Part shown: piece by piece, positions 9,106-19,704 of the stretch
Numbering within the stretch: the first letter of the stretch is position 1
How the letters are laid out: each line of letters opens with the position of its first letter
Origin: Trichomonas vaginalis G3
Lineage: Eukaryota > Parabasalia > Trichomonadida > Trichomonadidae
Direction: 5' to 3'
Assembly: GCF_026262505.1 (NCBI RefSeq)
Contig: NC_067205.1
Span: forward strand, 23,035,585 to 23,099,584
DNA length: 64,000 bases
Program-made: the position numbers and the translations under genes
Notes under the pieces: generated by a model
The model's input: the letters and a program-made list of their open reading frames with translations, nothing else
What the model was told of the DNA's origin: nothing
The model's database searches: none

Positions 9106-10678
9106 TTATTCCTCACCGTCGTCCGTAGCTAAGTTATAGTCATCTAATCTTATTATGGGATGCCATTAGCACGCACCTGAATGGCAAAGCAACAATCCCT
9201 CATAAATCCAATAAGTGGCTTTGGTACATTTTCAGTTGCTAGTTCAATAGGTCCTTTAACAGACAATTTGTATGTTATTGGAGCAGTAGATGTTTGACCT
9301 TGCTGGAAGCAAAAGTCCACTTCTGTTGGAAAACCACATAAGAAATGTGTGTTGTCATAGCTATCCCATTTATGTTCCACACTACCATCATCCACCAATG
9401 ACCTCATAACATCTTCATTAAATCCTATCATATCATTGTTTGTATTGCAGCGTTCGCAACCATTTCATAAAATACAGGTCCATATGATTTTTCAGGTTCT
9501 GCAGGCATATTTCCATAAGCTCCCATGGAAAGCTGAAGATATTTAAACTTAGGGTTCTCAAAATTAACATAATAGTTGTCTTTCTTTCTAAATAGTGCCC
9601 AAATACTTTTAACATTAATAGGCGTATAAGCTGCTGTAAATGTTGCACTTGAACTATCTGTATTCTTTGAGAATGAACCGTCCATAGGAATCCAATCCAT
9701 AACTTTAACAGGAAAACATAAAGCCTCGTTTGTATAATGTTCTACAAGTTCTGTATAAATGTTAGGGTCTAAAGAGAATGACTTTGGATGAATGAAACAT
9801 TCATTAAAATCCATCTTTGTTCGAAATAGTTGCTGGGTTACAGTTGTAATAGTAACTGTTCCACTAGCTTCTACTGCCTTCGTTATCATAGTGAATGGTT
9901 CATTCCATGGAACAAATTTATTTGTCGGTGGATTTGAATCTGAAGCAAATGCAACTTTAAGAGTTGGATTGAAAGCAATGATATCATTTACAGATATAGA
10001 TGTGCATTGTAAGGCGTCGCTACTGAACTTTACTTTAAGCTGAATGTTTCCTGCAAAAGCTGGAATAAATCGAATAGCTTCTAATGGAAGGAATCTTCTA
10101 ACAGGAATTCTTAAACGAAGCTTAAAATCAAATGATTTTCCTGCTGTAATTGGACCACTAACAATTTGTCCTGTTCTGCATGTTCCCGAATGACTCCATA
10201 CATCTTCATGTCGAGTCTTTGAGAAAACATCTACTTTCTTTATTTGTTCGGTAGTTTGTGAGTTTGAAGTTATATATGCTTCTTCTCTTGCGTTGTCTTG
10301 AGAATATACGATACGACCATTTGCAAGGATTTGATATCCAGCAACTGCATAGAAAGCGTCATCGAAACCAATCCAAAATCCTGGTGGGTTTGTTTTATTG
10401 GAACCTGAACCAATTTCTTTATCTACAATAAATTGACCTTCCATTTTATACGTAATGAATGTATTGTAAAGGTCCAACATATTTTCACCAGGAGGTGAGA
10501 GATTGAATGTTACCCATGTGTTATCTTTAGCAGTTCCAGGTTGTGATGGAATCTTTGCGTCAGAATATTTTCTATTAGTGTCACCAATTTGAACTGCATT
10601 GTCTATGATATCGAAATATGAGCGAATCTGATGAATATGCTCTGCTGGAGTAAATTCGTTTAGCTGTTCGTTCTGCAT
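9106..10678 (-). pseudogene. Double-jelly-roll major capsid protein (P1 copy, broken)
   Basis: This is the homologue of the open 524-aa P4 gene at 45569-47143 and nearly identical to it. It shows the Polinton major capsid pattern: an early YFDIIDNAVQIG strand region, then FKLRLRIPVRRFLPLEAI and the strand-rich IQLKVKFSSD block that ends the first jelly roll. The copy is broken at about one place. It would form the hexon-like capsomer shell of the particle. Confidence 0.85.
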
Positions 10679-10705
10679 GTATTTACTTCAGATAAAAATA
10701 TCTAT

Positions 10706-11139
10706 TTACTTCATTATTCTCACTCTTCTTCTTGGCATTCGTGGTGGAAGTTGTTTCTTGACATTTTCAATGAACTGTACATTCTCTTTTGTCTCAACTT
10801 CTTTCACTGGCGGGTCAGGATTCTTTGACTCGGTTTGTTTTTCAATGAAATTCACGAACTTTGCAATAAGCTCTTGGTTCGTTATTGAAAGTACATCTGG
10901 CTTCTTTTCTTCTGTTCTTTTGGTGGCTCAGTTTGAACAGAAGGTTTTATATGGGCTTCGTGGACTTCACCCTTGCCATACACCTTAATGTTGTCGCTTT
11001 CTGCATTCGCTAATGGAACCTTTCTTTTTCTTACGTATATTTTACCATCTTTACTCTGACTTACGTAATAGAAAGGATGTTGTATTCCTCTTGCGTCATT
11101 TAATATAATAGACTCTCGCTCTGATTTTGACAAGCTCAT
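10706..11139 (-). pseudogene. Basic-tailed virion protein homologue (P1 copy, broken)
   Basis: This corresponds to the open 144-aa gene of P4 (47171-47605): an N-terminal HPFYYVSQSKDGKIYVRKRK domain and an Arg-rich end. It lies immediately upstream of the capsid gene and divergent from the small basic gene at 11185. The family is unknown and the copy is broken. Confidence 0.6.
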
Positions 11140-11184
11140 TTTACATCGGTTAAAGTTTTAATTTTGTTTTTTATCTGCAGTCAA

Positions 11185-11445
11185 ATGACTCAGACAAGCC
11201 CTACGGACAAGACCCAAGGGGTCATAGATGTTGAAGCATTGAAGAAAGAAATTCGTGAGCAAATTTTATCCGAACTGAAGGAACAAAAACAAGAACAAAA
11301 GCCAGAGAGACCAAAGAGAAAACTTAGTGAAAAACAACTTGCTGCATTAGCTGCTGGAAGACAAAAGAACCCACGTTTGCTGGCGAAGAAAGCTAGAGAA
11401 GAAGCTGAAGCAAAAGCTAAAGAAGCTGAAGCAAAGAAAGAGTAA
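11185..11445 (+). CDS. Small basic core-type protein, 86 aa
   Basis: The start is the Met in MTQTSPTDK, shared with P4. A helix (IDVEALKKEIREQILSELKE) leads to RPKRKLSEKQLAALAAGRQK, a motif common in small basic proteins of Polinton-like viruses, and then a Lys/Glu/Ala-rich helix of variable length. The composition suggests binding to packaged DNA or capsid assembly; this is inference. The gene is divergent from the 144-aa gene with about 45 bp between starts, so the two probably share a promoter region. The P4 copy is slightly longer in the low-complexity tail. Confidence 0.65.
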   Translation: MTQTSPTDKTQGVIDVEALKKEIREQILSELKEQKQEQKPERPKRKLSEKQLAALAAGRQKNPRLLAKKAREEAEAKAKEAEAKKE

Positions 11446-11469
11446 ATGGTTTATTTTTATCCGAATTAA

Positions 11470-12317
11470 ATGTATAGACAAATACCTTTATCTGTTGCGT
11501 TCAGTAGTGAAAACCCTGACGTCAAAATAAAGGGGAACAGAGTAACGTTTAAGTTTCCAACAGACTGGATTGTGAACATAAATGAAGAGAAGTACATTGG
11601 CATAACATATGTATATAACACGTGCTTTCAGAAAGGTTGACTTTATACTTCAAGTCGAGATAGAAAATGACGAACAGTCTTTAAGCGCCCAAAACATTCA
11701 CATATACAAATACTTTAAAGACGATACAACGTTAGAAGACTGTATATTACATTTAAGAAATTTTCAAAAAAGTTTAACATTGAAGTACAAACTTTACAGC
11801 CTTTACGTGAGTTTCTTGCACAACTGAAAGAAGAAGGAATTGTAGAAAGATTAATAGCTTTCATTACGAGTTTGAAAATGAAGATGGAACACATGACTGT
11901 CAATTCATTGTATTCTCACCATTCAATGAAGTAGCTAAAAAGAAAGAAAATCCATTACGTATAAGATTTCAAATCTCTGAACCAAGTGATGATTTCAAGA
12001 ATGTTTTCAATTATGATGCAATGCTTCCGAGGAAAAATGATTTTTCCGAAATTAGATTTCCAGGCATTTGGGATAGAAAGCAAGCTATATTATATTCAAA
12101 CTTAAGTAAGGGAGTTGAAAATGAGTTCATTGGTCATACAAGAACTTCACCACTTCCTAACCCTAAATACTATAAATTAACTGGCTTCAATCGTGAGTTT
12201 TGGATAGACATGTTCTCCACTCATGACCATAACTGCCCAGTGTTCTTACCTCCAGACCATAAGGACTGTCTCTGCATTGAAGCACAACTCTTAAACTCTA
12301 CCATCGCAGTATTGTAA
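11470..12317 (+). pseudogene. Jelly-roll-like structural protein (P1 copy, broken)
   Basis: This is the homologue of the open 285-aa P4 gene (47948-48805). It starts at MYRQIPLSVAF and ends with ALLNSTIAVL-like sequence conserved in both copies. It is strand-rich throughout and lies in the capsid cluster, so a penton- or turret-type role is plausible. The copy is broken. Confidence 0.6.
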
Positions 12318-12327
12318 ATGACCACAT

Positions 12328-12352
12328 GGGCTTCGCCCTTGCCGCTAGCGGC
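12328..12352. repeat. Double-hairpin cassette
   Basis: GGGC-ttc-GCCC is followed by the perfect palindrome GCCGCTAGCGGC. The same 25 nt occurs reverse-complemented about 60 bp away in the P4 homologous spacer (48884-48908), where P1 has a clean empty site. It lies between convergent genes. Confidence 0.85.
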
Positions 12353-12398
12353 TTATTTTTATCACGAATGACCTCATTGCTGACAAAAATAAATGACC

Positions 12399-15300
12399 TC
12401 AGAACTTCAACTTACGAATAAAGCTTGTTTTAGTCGTTATTGAGAAGTTAAACTTCTCTTCAAAGCAAGGTTGACATGACTTACATAAGTCAAATCCCAT
12501 CTCTTGACCGTCATAAAGTGCTTTATATAACTTCATTAAACTGAACTCAGAGTCTTTGTCATATGTTCCTTGAGGAACCATTAAACCTTTATCTTCATCA
12601 TAGAAACACTGAACAGAGTCAGGAAACATTTCATTAGCGGTTAAAGCAATAACATCTTGCTTCACGCCTTTCATTCTGCAGTGAAATGCAACTTCATTTA
12701 AATCATTCGTGAGTAAGTCTATGTAAGTCTTCTTTCCACAAAATATTGACTTGTATGCTAAACTTTGTTTTCCAGGTGTGATTTCTGCAAAGTCGCTATG
12801 AAATTGACCAAGGTTTTTACCAATGAGAACTCTTCCATAACGTTTCTCAAACTCTTCAGCTAAACGAGGGATATCTTCATTGTAGAGATGCATACTGTCC
12901 GTATCGCTATAAAAGATGTCCATTCCTAAGTCCTCAGCAGTACAGAATACTTCACACATTATTCTCTTCGACATAGACAGAATGTTAACACCAAGTGGAC
13001 AGAAGTTAAAGTGTCTGCAAATGCTTTTCGTTAGCTTGAAAATAGTTTTATCTGAACCATCCAAACCTTCGAACTTCACTATATGGTTGTAGTTTCTGAT
13101 GGCATATCTTATAGCATCTTTGTCATTTACTATGGTTATTTTTGACTCAATAGGAGATAGAATAGTTTTGCCATAAATACTGTTCAGAATGAGCTTTATA
13201 TTTTCTTGCAAAGGATTTCCTTCTTTCTTATACTTTAACCTTAACTCAAACAACTTCTTTACTTCATCTCTTATTCTAATATCTCTGTTTCCATCGTAAT
13301 AGTATCCTTGCAACACTTCACATTTGACACCTTGATATTTTATGAGGTCTTGTAATGTTATATGGTCAACATACATTAAACAGCAAGTGTTTGAACTTCT
13401 GGGAACGTTAAGTTCTGGATTTAGTTCAGGGTCACAAACTATTAAAGGAAAGTGTCTATGTATTCCAATCTCTGTTATCTTAATGAGAACAAAGAAGCCA
13501 GACATAAACTTTTCACCAATGGGTTCCTTTTGGTCGTCATCGAATAAATGTCTCATGAGATACTCTGTGCTTAACATTTCTTTCTTCATAACCTTTGGAA
13601 TACCTTCTAAAGTATAAAGTCTTGCTATAGCGATGGATATAATGAAACAGCGTCGAAATCAACAATGAGTTTCTTTTCGCTCTTTTGTTTCATGTTATCT
13701 GACAGCATACATCTTCCACCTTGAATACAGCGTGAAATAAATTCTCTTGGTTTATTTGAGAGGTCATATAAATTTCCATTCGGGAAGTACACTCTGTTCT
13801 CAAATAATTTGTTAGCAATTGAACAAATACTAACGTAGTCATAAACGTTTAAATCAAATTCTTTCAATATGTCATTGCGGAACTTAACAAAACCTTCTCT
13901 TAAAATTCTTACATCTTGTTTGCAATAAAATGTGCTATACTTTTCTAAGTCGAAGTGGTTTTCATCTATTCTGCAACCTTTGATGGAATCTATGTTTTTC
14001 ATGAATGTATCAATATCTTTTACAAACTTACATGCTTCAGAAATGACACCAGTTCTGTTGTCATTTGCTAACAAAACACTGCTGTAGTAGTTGTATGGAA
14101 ATACTTCTTTCGGTCCTGTTTGTAAGTTAAACATAGCAGGAAATAGTTTAAGCTTCTTATTTATAACACTGTAAGAGTCTTTTATAATAATTGCCCTTCC
14201 TTTATATAAGCCAGTTATTTGCATTGTTCGTGAACCTTTAATGATGGGAGTTCCTTTCACTTCTGTCATGTGTCTTAAGATGAAGTTTATATCATAACTG
14301 AGGTTATGGAAATATATTAAACTCTTGTCAGGAAGTCGTTCCAAAAATTCTGTTGCACAGTTCTGACCCCAAATGCTTTCACTCACTGAACCATCTTCAC
14401 TGTCATAACAGATGTTAAAAGCTTTATGAAAGCCGTCTGTGCTACACTCAAAGTCAGCAAAGAAAACGTGCTCAGGAATGAACTTGCACTTATTTTTATT
14501 TACTTCTTTTGACTCGGCTTTCTTCTTCAGTTGTACACAATACTTTGGAGCATATGTCAAATCTTTAAATGGTGCAAGGTTCTGTTTATATAAGTCAGTC
14601 GTATATGTGAAAAGTTCTCCATAAGAAATAGGTTCGAAATATTTGCACTCCCACAATGTTTTCATAACATCCCATAACGGTGTTGTTCTATCATAACGAA
14701 CTACATATTTATCTTCTCTCTTTGTATAAATCTTCATTTGTTTCTCAATGTTCATTCCACCACACTCCTTCAAGATTTCTTTGTAATTTCTGACGAAATA
14801 TGTTGTCATTGGTAATCTTTCATTTAGCATGTAGTGGTCTTCAACAAGAAGTAAGTCAATAGTTCGAACAGTTTCACATTCTTTTGGTATGTATCTCTTT
14901 ATTTCATTATGTCTTGAGTCATTGAAATAACCAATGGTAACATTAAATGCTATACCTGTTGCGTCAGAAATTTCTTGTACTTTACTTTGAGGAAAGTCTC
15001 TAACACGAATGACTTCTCTCATGTGGTCAATAGTCTCTCCATCTACTCCAGCCTGAATGCAAGCATAAACGAAACAATTGTCTTCTGTCATAAGTGCTGC
15101 AGTTCTTTTGTTCAATTCATTGAAGATTTGGTAGCGCTCAAGATTTATAGGTAATGTGCAAAGATACTTCCAGAACTGACCGCTTCTCTTCTTATAAAAC
15201 TTCTTTTCACCATTATCTTTCCAAAAGCTTTCTATAAGTGCTGGGTTTCCTGTTTGCTTAAGAGCTTCCAAAATGGCTTTCTGGTCATTTGTCAGTGTGC

Positions 15301-16177
15301 TTTCATCTCTATATGGTCTCTTTTTTGGGTTGCCTTTCTTTACATCTGACATCGTTAAGCCTTCATATTCTGTTAAATCATACATCTTTATTTCGGTAAG
15401 ATTCTTTATGTTTGTCAAGAAGAAGTCATAGTGCATTTCAACAATACCTGCAGCATTTGCTTCTATCTCTGATATAAAGTTCTCCTTCAAGAGCTGATGT
15501 AGTAATGTTCCAATATTATTGAGGTTTAACGTAGAACATTCATACTTTCCACCAAGTTTATAACATACCATCCATCTCTGTTGTGAGTTTATTTTAATTT
15601 TCTCTAAGAGTCTCATGAAAACCTTACCGAAATGTTTGTGTAAGTAGTCTCTGTTTGGTTCATCTAAAGCTTCGATGTTAAAGTCAATGAGTCTATTGCC
15701 TGACTTCACATTTCTCTTCCTATTCTCTTCATCTTTCTTTAACCATCTCTCACCTTCTTTTGGTTTGTCGTCAATGGAACGAATGACATCGTTAGCTTTG
15801 CGAACTTGTTCTATAGCGCTCTTAAACATCTCTCTTCTCTGTTGTTTCAGTGTGTCGTCTCTTCTTCTTGTTTCACCAACGTTTGCATTTGTTATGTCAA
15901 ACATTTCTCTTCTTACTTCATGAGGTACTGAACGTCTATGATATAAGTCAATAGCAACGTCATTTAAAGGAAATGCTCTTGCATGGACTTCGTCCTCGCC
16001 GCGTTGCGGCTTTATGAACTCATGAATTCTATCATAACTTATTGCACCATTATAGTCTTTAATGAAGTCAGCGAGTGCTTTTTTGTTTGTTGCGTAATGC
16101 TTTGCAACATCTATATTAGCTTCTGTAAGAAGTTGTTTTATTTCCGAGTGTTCTAACTTAGACAACTTCCGATACAT
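12399..16177 (-). pseudogene. Protein-primed family-B DNA polymerase (P1 copy, broken)
   Basis: This is nearly identical to the open 1259-aa P4 polymerase (48915-52694), with the same long N-terminal region, 3'-5' exonuclease region (FFADFECSTDG, YFHNLSYDIN) and polymerase palm (SLYPS, NSIYGK, DTDS). It is broken, with very few interruptions. It would replicate the element by protein priming. A double hairpin is embedded in the N-terminal coding part (15985-16010), as in P4. Confidence 0.9.
15985..16010. repeat. In-frame double hairpin in the P1 polymerase gene
   Basis: GGAC-ttc-GTCC, then tc, then GCCGC-gtt-GCGGC. It encodes the KPQRGEDEVHA segment near residue 60 and is also present in P4 (52502-52527), so it predates the split of the two copies. 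Confidence 0.8.
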
Positions 16178-16268
16178 CTTTAGTAGGAAATAAAAAAAAT
16201 ATTTTTTGAAAAAATTAGATTAGATTTTTTAAAGTTATTTTTCAAAATAATTTAATATTTTTATTTTA

Positions 16269-16742
16269 ATGAAACACATGCAAGATTGCAAGTTCTTTTC
16301 ATACAATGCTCTCGCTACTGCCATCAAGAATGAGTTCAATAATGCTTCAAATGTTAATGTTATCTTTAACAAGAAGTTTGTGAAAGAATCTAAGTTTGGT
16401 CAGTATGTCAGACCATTAGCTATCGTCATTGACAGCAAACGTTATACTTCACAAGAGTTAGCAGTAGTTTTGAAACAAAAGAGTTTCTTCGTGAATGTCA
16501 AAGATACTCATTATACTGTTATAAAGAACTCTAATATTGACTTCTTCAGTATTGCTTTAAATCTTTCCGAACAGAAAGAATATAAGAACGGTGAAACATC
16601 TGTGAAATATTATCCTTCATCTCTGAAGACAATAACGAACAAAGATGTTATACAGAAATTCTTACCAAAGGTTGAAGAAGCTTCTATTGACATTGACGAA
16701 GGAAGTGAAATGGTTGAAGAAATAGACCCTGAAGCTATTTAA
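16269..16742 (+). CDS. 157-aa conserved Polinton protein, unknown
   Basis: It is divergent from the polymerase gene with a 91-bp AT-rich spacer, so probably co-regulated with it. It is a mixed alpha/beta protein (NVNVIFNKKFVKESKFGQY, LAIVIDSKRYTSQELAVVLKQ) with an acidic tail (IDIDEGSEMVEEIDPE). The acidic C-terminus is like that of single-strand-binding or replication accessory proteins, but no family is recognised. The P4 copy (52786-53259) has the same length with scattered conservative differences, which suggests it is a real gene. Confidence 0.6.
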   Translation: MKHMQDCKFFSYNALATAIKNEFNNASNVNVIFNKKFVKESKFGQYVRPLAIVIDSKRYTSQELAVVLKQKSFFVNVKDTHYTVIKNSNIDFFSIALNLSEQKEYKNGETSVKYYPSSLKTITNKDVIQKFLPKVEEASIDIDEGSEMVEEIDPEAI

Positions 16743-16976
16743 GCAAAAATATATTTTTGAATAACTGATGGTGTCACCACGTCACCATGTGTCACCAGGT
16801 TAATTAACTTCTTTTAAAAATGATGACAACATGACATTTTGACAACAGGTACGAAAGAGCGAACAGCATGATGCTTCGTTAATGTTATCGTTAATGCTTA
16901 CAGTGTCGAACATAATTGACGTAGGATTCATGACTTCTTCGTAAATGAGTGTAAATATAGCACAAAAATATAATTG

Positions 16977-17023
16977 AGGTGAAGAGGTGAGATCTCACCC
17001 GTTTTTCACCTCTTTTTTCACCT
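16977..17023. repeat. Nested dyad, GTGA type (D2)
   Basis: GGTGAGATCTCACC core with AGGTGA...TCACCT outer repeats, between the convergent ends of the 157-aa and KilA-N-like genes. P4 has the equivalent at 53276-53310 (D8). Confidence 0.8.
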
Positions 17024-17053
17024 CATTCTCTCTTCGTTAATGTTGTCGTGACT

Positions 17054-17881
17054 TCATTCTTCCTCTTTGAAGTTATCGAAATATTCTGTTATTTTTTCCT
17101 TCAGTAATGTTAAGTCTTCTTTGAATGTAAGTATTGTGCAACCTTTGATGTCATAGTGTGTTTGAGGAAGAGTATTTTTGACAATTTCCTTTATTTGCTC
17201 ATTCGGTGTCATTGAAATCGGTAAGTTTTCACGATAGAACCAGTTTCTGTCAGATTTATATATTTTAGCTAAGTCATAAAAGCTCTTGTTGTTTCTTCTG
17301 ACTAAATGCAACATAACCATATCTTTATCTTCTTCTTTCTCCAACTCTTCAGTATATATCATATACCTATAACTCTTTTCCTTTCCTTTTGGTACTGAAC
17401 GCGGTATTCTTTTCTGTATGCTTTTGTCTTTGGATTCAATGACTTCATCTTTTGCTTGAAGTTTCTTTTCCATCTCTCCACGTTCTGCTTTATATAGTTC
17501 ATCTAACATCATGAAAATATAACAAGCATAACGAGGTGAAGCCCAAATTGCTACAGCATTTACTAAAAGTCTATGAACATAATAACCTTTCAAACCAGGA
17601 GCCAAATTCTTGCGATTTTCATACGGAATCTCTTCCCCCGGTTTTCCGAGGGAAGCAATCATATGAGGAAATTCTTCTAAAAGTTCTTTTGTCTGTTGGT
17701 TTTCAAACCAATGATATGCTTGCTTTGTAGAACGAAGAGCATTCATTATACTTTGCATTTGGTACATGTCATCTTTGACTGAACGAATGAGACGTAACTG
17801 TTTGTTATATTGTATGTACTCGTATTCTTCATTTATAGCTTCATGGACTATAACTGTTGTTGTGTTCTCTGATGTTGACAT
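17054..17881 (-). CDS. KilA-N-like / poxvirus-type DNA-binding protein
   Basis: The start is set at the Met of MSTSENTT, which lies just after the shared AT-rich leader and matches the P4 gene (53364-54191); an upstream hydrophobic extension is translated leader. The N-terminal two thirds (AYHWFENQQTKELLEEF, APGLKGYYVHRLLVNAVAIWASPRYACYIFMMLDELY) follow the KilA-N pattern. A helical linker follows (residues 150-185), then a C-terminal domain (YMIYTEELEKEEDKDMVMLHLVRRN) resembling the DUF3627-type tail of insect-virus and poxvirus KilA-N proteins. It probably binds DNA and regulates element or host genes; this is family-based inference. An almost perfect hairpin lies in frame at 17632-17655. 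Confidence 0.65.
   Translation of the reverse strand: MSTSENTTTVIVHEAINEEYEYIQYNKQLRLIRSVKDDMYQMQSIMNALRSTKQAYHWFENQQTKELLEEFPHMIASLGKPGEEIPYENRKNLAPGLKGYYVHRLLVNAVAIWASPRYACYIFMMLDELYKAERGEMEKKLQAKDEVIESKDKSIQKRIPRSVPKGKEKSYRYMIYTEELEKEEDKDMVMLHLVRRNNKSFYDLAKIYKSDRNWFYRENLPISMTPNEQIKEIVKNTLPQTHYDIKGCTILTFKEDLTLLKEKITEYFDNFKEEE
17632..17655. repeat. In-frame hairpin in KilA-N-like gene (P1)
   Basis: Ten-base arms (CTTCCCCCGG and CCGAGGGAAG) surround TTTT with one mismatch. In P4 (53942-53965) the stem is perfect, so the two copies differ at a paired position. Confidence 0.75.
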
Positions 17882-17945
17882 TACTGTCTTTACATACAAA
17901 ATAAAAAAAATAAATAAAAATAAAATTAGCGTTATTTTTTCTGAG
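17882..17945 (-). promoter_or_regulatory. Shared KilA-island leader
   Basis: AT-rich leader with ACAAAATAAAAA and TAAATAAAAATAA, ending in a block read as TATGTAAA before the ATG on the minus strand. Near copies precede six genes of the island in P1 and P4. Confidence 0.55.
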
Positions 17946-17989
17946 ATAAACACTATTTCTTCACAACATTAAATTTTATCCTGTATGAA

Positions 17990-18244
17990 ATGACTTTAAA
18001 AAGATTATTGACTGACTTCGAATACTATCTCATTGACGCACTGACAGACCCTCAAAACTGTGTTGAAAGTTCTTTAAGCTTTAAGATTGAAGGTACGACG
18101 CATTTTGTCTTCACTTACGTATTGAAAGAATATGACCGTTATCATAACGAAGTGAATCAAACACTAATAAAATTTGTAGATAAAAAATTGGTTAACAATG
18201 ATGAAGAATACAGACAAGTTATTGAAAAAATAACGCAAGATTAG
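17990..18244 (+). CDS. Small P1-specific protein, 84 aa, unknown
   Basis: It is divergent from the KilA-N-like gene across the AT-rich leader. It looks globular (LLTDFEYYLIDALTDP, THFVFTYVLKEYDRYHNEVNQTL) with balanced composition, so probably coding. P4 has no counterpart; its equivalent interval holds the T5orf172-type gene. No domain is recognised. It may be the start of a longer damaged gene running to about 18300. Confidence 0.4.
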   Translation: MTLKRLLTDFEYYLIDALTDPQNCVESSLSFKIEGTTHFVFTYVLKEYDRYHNEVNQTLIKFVDKKLVNNDEEYRQVIEKITQD

Positions 18245-18361
18245 ATGCAATAGAAAAGAAGTTTAATGAATGTCTTACAAACACGTATGAATATCTTATG
18301 CGGTGGGAAGCCAGATGGAAATAAATTTACGTCAAATATGCAATTTATAAAATCTTATGTC

Positions 18362-18437
18362 GACAGGCTACGTAGCACAGTGGTCTAAGGTGGTGTTATG
18401 GAGGGGTCAGGGTCTGTGGTTCGAACCGCAACAGCGC
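18362..18437 (+). other. tRNA-like / SINE-head-like sequence
   Basis: TAGCACAGTGGTCTAAGG fits an A box with a Leu/Ser-type D loop, and 40-50 bases on GGTTCGAACC fits most of a B box, as in pol III internal promoters. The acceptor, anticodon and T-loop folds do not close properly, so this is not a functional tRNA. It could be a decayed tRNA or the head of a tRNA-derived SINE. Confidence 0.3.
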
Positions 18438-18682
18438 CGTATTTTCTTATTTTCTTTGTTTGTCTTGTTTGTCGTGAATAAAAAGTGTCATAAAAGTGCT
18501 CTATCTTCCACGGGAATAAATAAAAAATTTACTTTATTTCTTCTTTATTTCTTTGTTCCCGTGGAATGGAAGAAGGGTTTTGCTGTTTTTTCTCAGCCGA
18601 AATCAATGATTTTTTCATTTTTGGAATCCTTAGCGAATGAGGAATCTTTTCTCTCGTGGAAGCTTTGACCAAAAATATATTT
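18438..18682. other. P1 spacer with inverted repeat
   Basis: No gene is seen. Perfect 11-bp arms TTCCACGGGAA (18506-18516) and its complement (18556-18566) flank a T-rich loop. The interval has no counterpart in P4 and may belong with the tRNA-like sequence as one insert. Confidence 0.5.
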
Positions 18683-18730
18683 TAGGGTAGATGGTTAGAT
18701 CTAACCCGATATCTAACCTCATTTCTACCC
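18683..18730. repeat. Nested dyad, TTA type (D3)
   Basis: GGTTAGATCTAACC core with TAGGGTAGA...TCTACCC outer arms, just after the stop of the minus-strand gene that follows. Confidence 0.8.
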
Positions 18731-18738
18731 CAGTTATT

Positions 18739-19704
18739 TTATAAACGTTTTACATGGTAAACGTTATGAATTCGTGAGATTCTAAACAATTTCGTAGCTT
18801 CTATTTCTTCTTTTAGTACATCGAATGTTTTAACAATGCCGAAAGTTTCTTTATACTTCTTCTTGACATCAGATAGAAGGAAATCGTCAGCAGTTGGATA
18901 GTTTTTGCTCAGAAATGACAGCATGTCCATTTTATTTTCTACCGGCTTCTCTGCTTCCCTCTTTAAATCTGCATAGTCGTTTCTCATTCTTTCTATCTCT
19001 TTTACTGAATAGTTATATTTCCTAATTGCTGCTTTACATTTAGAACATTGCGGATTCATTTTTGCGTTATACATTGAAACATTACCAGCTAGAACAACTA
19101 AGGCGTCAATGGTTTTCTTTAACTCAAAAGCTGCTGGTTTTATCTGTTCATTCCATACTTTACCTCTTCTATCTTTATCTCTTATCTGCCATACACATTT
19201 TGCAACTAATGAAACAAAGTTATCGTATGTCTTAAATTCTTCGGATTTGTAAAGGTCAGAAATATTTTTATAAACCATGTCGCAATCTTTGTCCATAACT
19301 TTATGGTTGCAATGAAAACCAAGGAATTCATAATTTACTTTACGTATGAATTTCTTAATTTCTACTGAGTCAGTTGCTTTGACTTCAATTTCGTCGAATT
19401 CAGGAATAGGTAGTTTTTGCTGCTGAATTTCAGGTAGTTTAGGCAAATGGTCGATGAGGTCCTCCATTTCATAAAGATACTGTTCATTTGTTTCATCTTT
19501 CGCACTACAGTCTAAATTACTTGTTAAAAGTTCTTGCTTTATCTTCTGGATTTCTGTTTCAAAAGTATATGAAGAAGGAATAAAGCTTTTCATCTCTACC
19601 AACATTGACGTAGGATTCATGACTAGCGAGTTTGGTGCTGTAGTTGTGGACAGAGTCCCGCCGTTCGTGGCTTGAATTGTTGTTGTGCCGATTGTTGAAA
19701 TCAT
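18739..19704 (-). CDS. Conserved KilA-island protein, unknown, 321 aa
   Basis: The start is at MISTIG, matching P4's MISTIE (55059-56003) and placed right after the shared leader. The middle is helical, with HCNHKVMDKDCDMVYKNISDLY (shown here only to mark the conserved Cys/His cluster), then CSKCKAAIRKYNYS, which could bind zinc. A well-conserved C-terminal domain follows (NYPTADDFLLSDVKKKYKE ... ATKLFRISRIHNVYHVKRL). The organisation, a variable N-terminus plus a conserved C-terminal block in a KilA-N island, suggests another DNA-binding regulator, but no named family is recognised. Confidence 0.55.
   Translation of the reverse strand: MISTIGTTTIQATNGGTLSTTTAPNSLVMNPTSMLVEMKSFIPSSYTFETEIQKIKQELLTSNLDCSAKDETNEQYLYEMEDLIDHLPKLPEIQQQKLPIPEFDEIEVKATDSVEIKKFIRKVNYEFLGFHCNHKVMDKDCDMVYKNISDLYKSEEFKTYDNFVSLVAKCVWQIRDKDRRGKVWNEQIKPAAFELKKTIDALVVLAGNVSMYNAKMNPQCSKCKAAIRKYNYSVKEIERMRNDYADLKREAEKPVENKMDMLSFLSKNYPTADDFLLSDVKKKYKETFGIVKTFDVLKEEIEATKLFRISRIHNVYHVKRL

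Noticed and set aside
17882-17945. 5' splice site (GTATGT) in the KilA-island leaders
   Set aside because: GTATGT occurs in several leaders, but no matching trichomonad branch/3' site follows and the start codon is only about a dozen bases away.
18362-18437. Functional tRNA gene
   Set aside because: A-box and B-box-like motifs exist, but the acceptor, anticodon and T-loop stems do not form; kept only as tRNA-like.
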